NCBI GenBank assembly: GCA_964432975.1
Contig: CAYSPS010000037.1
Span: 1-5,789, forward strand
DNA length: 5,789 bases
Reading direction: 5' to 3'
Source of the DNA: CAYSPS01 sp964432975
GTDB taxonomy: Bacteria > Babelota > Babeliae > Babelales > UBA12409
Part shown: positions 5,738 to 5,789 of the stretch, one piece after another
How positions within the stretch are numbered: position 1 is the first letter of the stretch
Layout: each line of letters begins with the position of its first letter
Made by a program: the position numbers and the translations under genes
The notes under the pieces: model-generated
The model's input: the letters and a program-made list of their open reading frames with translations, nothing else
What the model was told of the DNA's origin: nothing
The model's database searches: none

Positions 5738-5758
5738 AGCTATCCAGCTCGGGAGCAA
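5731..5758 (-). promoter_or_regulatory. Candidate tnpA promoter inside the IS left end
   Basis: On the minus strand TTGCTC (5758-5753), 16 bases and then a perfect TATAAT (5736-5731) form a plausible sigma70 promoter. The -35 lies in the left-end hairpin and the -10 in the first arm of the foldback. A start near 5724 would give an almost leaderless message that lacks half of the foldback. Confidence 0.45.
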
Positions 5759-5764
5759 GCTCCC
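5751..5764. repeat. Left-end (LE) hairpin of the IS
   Basis: GGGAGC and GCTCCC are separated by AA, giving a tight hairpin that in practice opens to a four-base loop. It overlaps the 15-base sequence shared with the RE hairpin, so it is probably the left-end structure bound by TnpA. A further outer hairpin beyond the window cannot be excluded. Confidence 0.6.
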
Positions 5765-5789
5765 TAGATTTTCGCTTCGCTCTTTAAAT

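Larger units (their letters stand above)
5226..5789 (-). mobile_element. IS200/IS605-family insertion sequence (tnpA only), left end at or beyond the window edge
   Basis: A single tnpA flanked by subterminal hairpins instead of terminal inverted repeats is the signature of this family, which moves as single-stranded DNA and makes no target duplication. On the minus strand the order is left end (hairpin 5764-5751), foldback (5737-5712), tnpA, then right-end hairpin (5254-5233). A 15-base sequence recurs at both ends in the same orientation (5232-5246 and 5746-5760, 13 of 15 identical). The right boundary lies between about 5222 and 5232, because the ATPase reading frame becomes family-like from LLPLS onward. 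The left boundary is not resolved: bases 5765-5789 show no ATPase coding. The element is at least about 560 bases, in the IS200 size range, and has no tnpB. Confidence 0.85.

Noticed and set aside
5226..5789. An IS605-type element with tnpB or a guide RNA.
   Set aside because: No TnpB coding or remnant is visible between the RE hairpin and the window edge. The size and single gene fit the IS200 group.

Overview
The window is AT-rich, compact bacterial DNA. It carries two ordinary housekeeping genes (mnmA and pgsA), a HigBA-type toxin-antitoxin pair, two unrelated exported proteins of unknown role, an ATPase pseudogene and an IS200-type insertion sequence. Overlapping genes, exported proteins without a recognisable family and a possible leucine-rich-repeat-like tail fit a host-associated bacterium such as Candidatus Dependentiae (TM6/Babeliae). 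That placement is an inference from overall style and should be held loosely.

Minus-strand block (about 2965 down to 128). Five genes are packed head to tail: higB-like toxin (TTG start), higA-like antitoxin (17-nt overlap), mnmA (5-nt gap), pgsA (11-nt overlap with the chosen start) and a small exported helical protein (ATGA overlap). This looks like one transcription unit with the toxin-antitoxin pair at its head. A 16-bp palindrome about 25 nt upstream of the toxin start is the best operator candidate. A weak hairpin plus a T run at 127-102 is the best terminator. If transcription starts only upstream of higB, tRNA thiolation (MnmA) and phosphatidylglycerol synthesis (PgsA) would sit under toxin-antitoxin autoregulation.

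Plus-strand gene (3115-4407). Diverging from the toxin-antitoxin pair is an exported 430-residue protein with an HExxH motif followed by ExxxD, the layout of a gluzincin zinc metallopeptidase. One stretch near its C-terminus resembles a leucine-rich repeat. It has a good Shine-Dalgarno sequence and a consensus -35 box upstream.

Right end (4396-5789, minus strand). The C-terminal three quarters of an AAA/DUF4143 ATPase remain, cut off at the 5' side by an IS200/IS605-family element. The remnant also carries an in-frame TGA exactly where the family has a Trp. The element has an intact Y1 (HUH) transposase, a right-end hairpin directly after the tnpA stop, a left-end hairpin, and an 11-bp perfect foldback abutting the tnpA start codon. 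No tnpB is present in the visible part. The outer left end of the element lies near or beyond the window edge.

I saw no rRNA, tRNA, CRISPR array or replication origin. The two stretches outside genes (1-127 and 2966-3114) are both under 300 bases.
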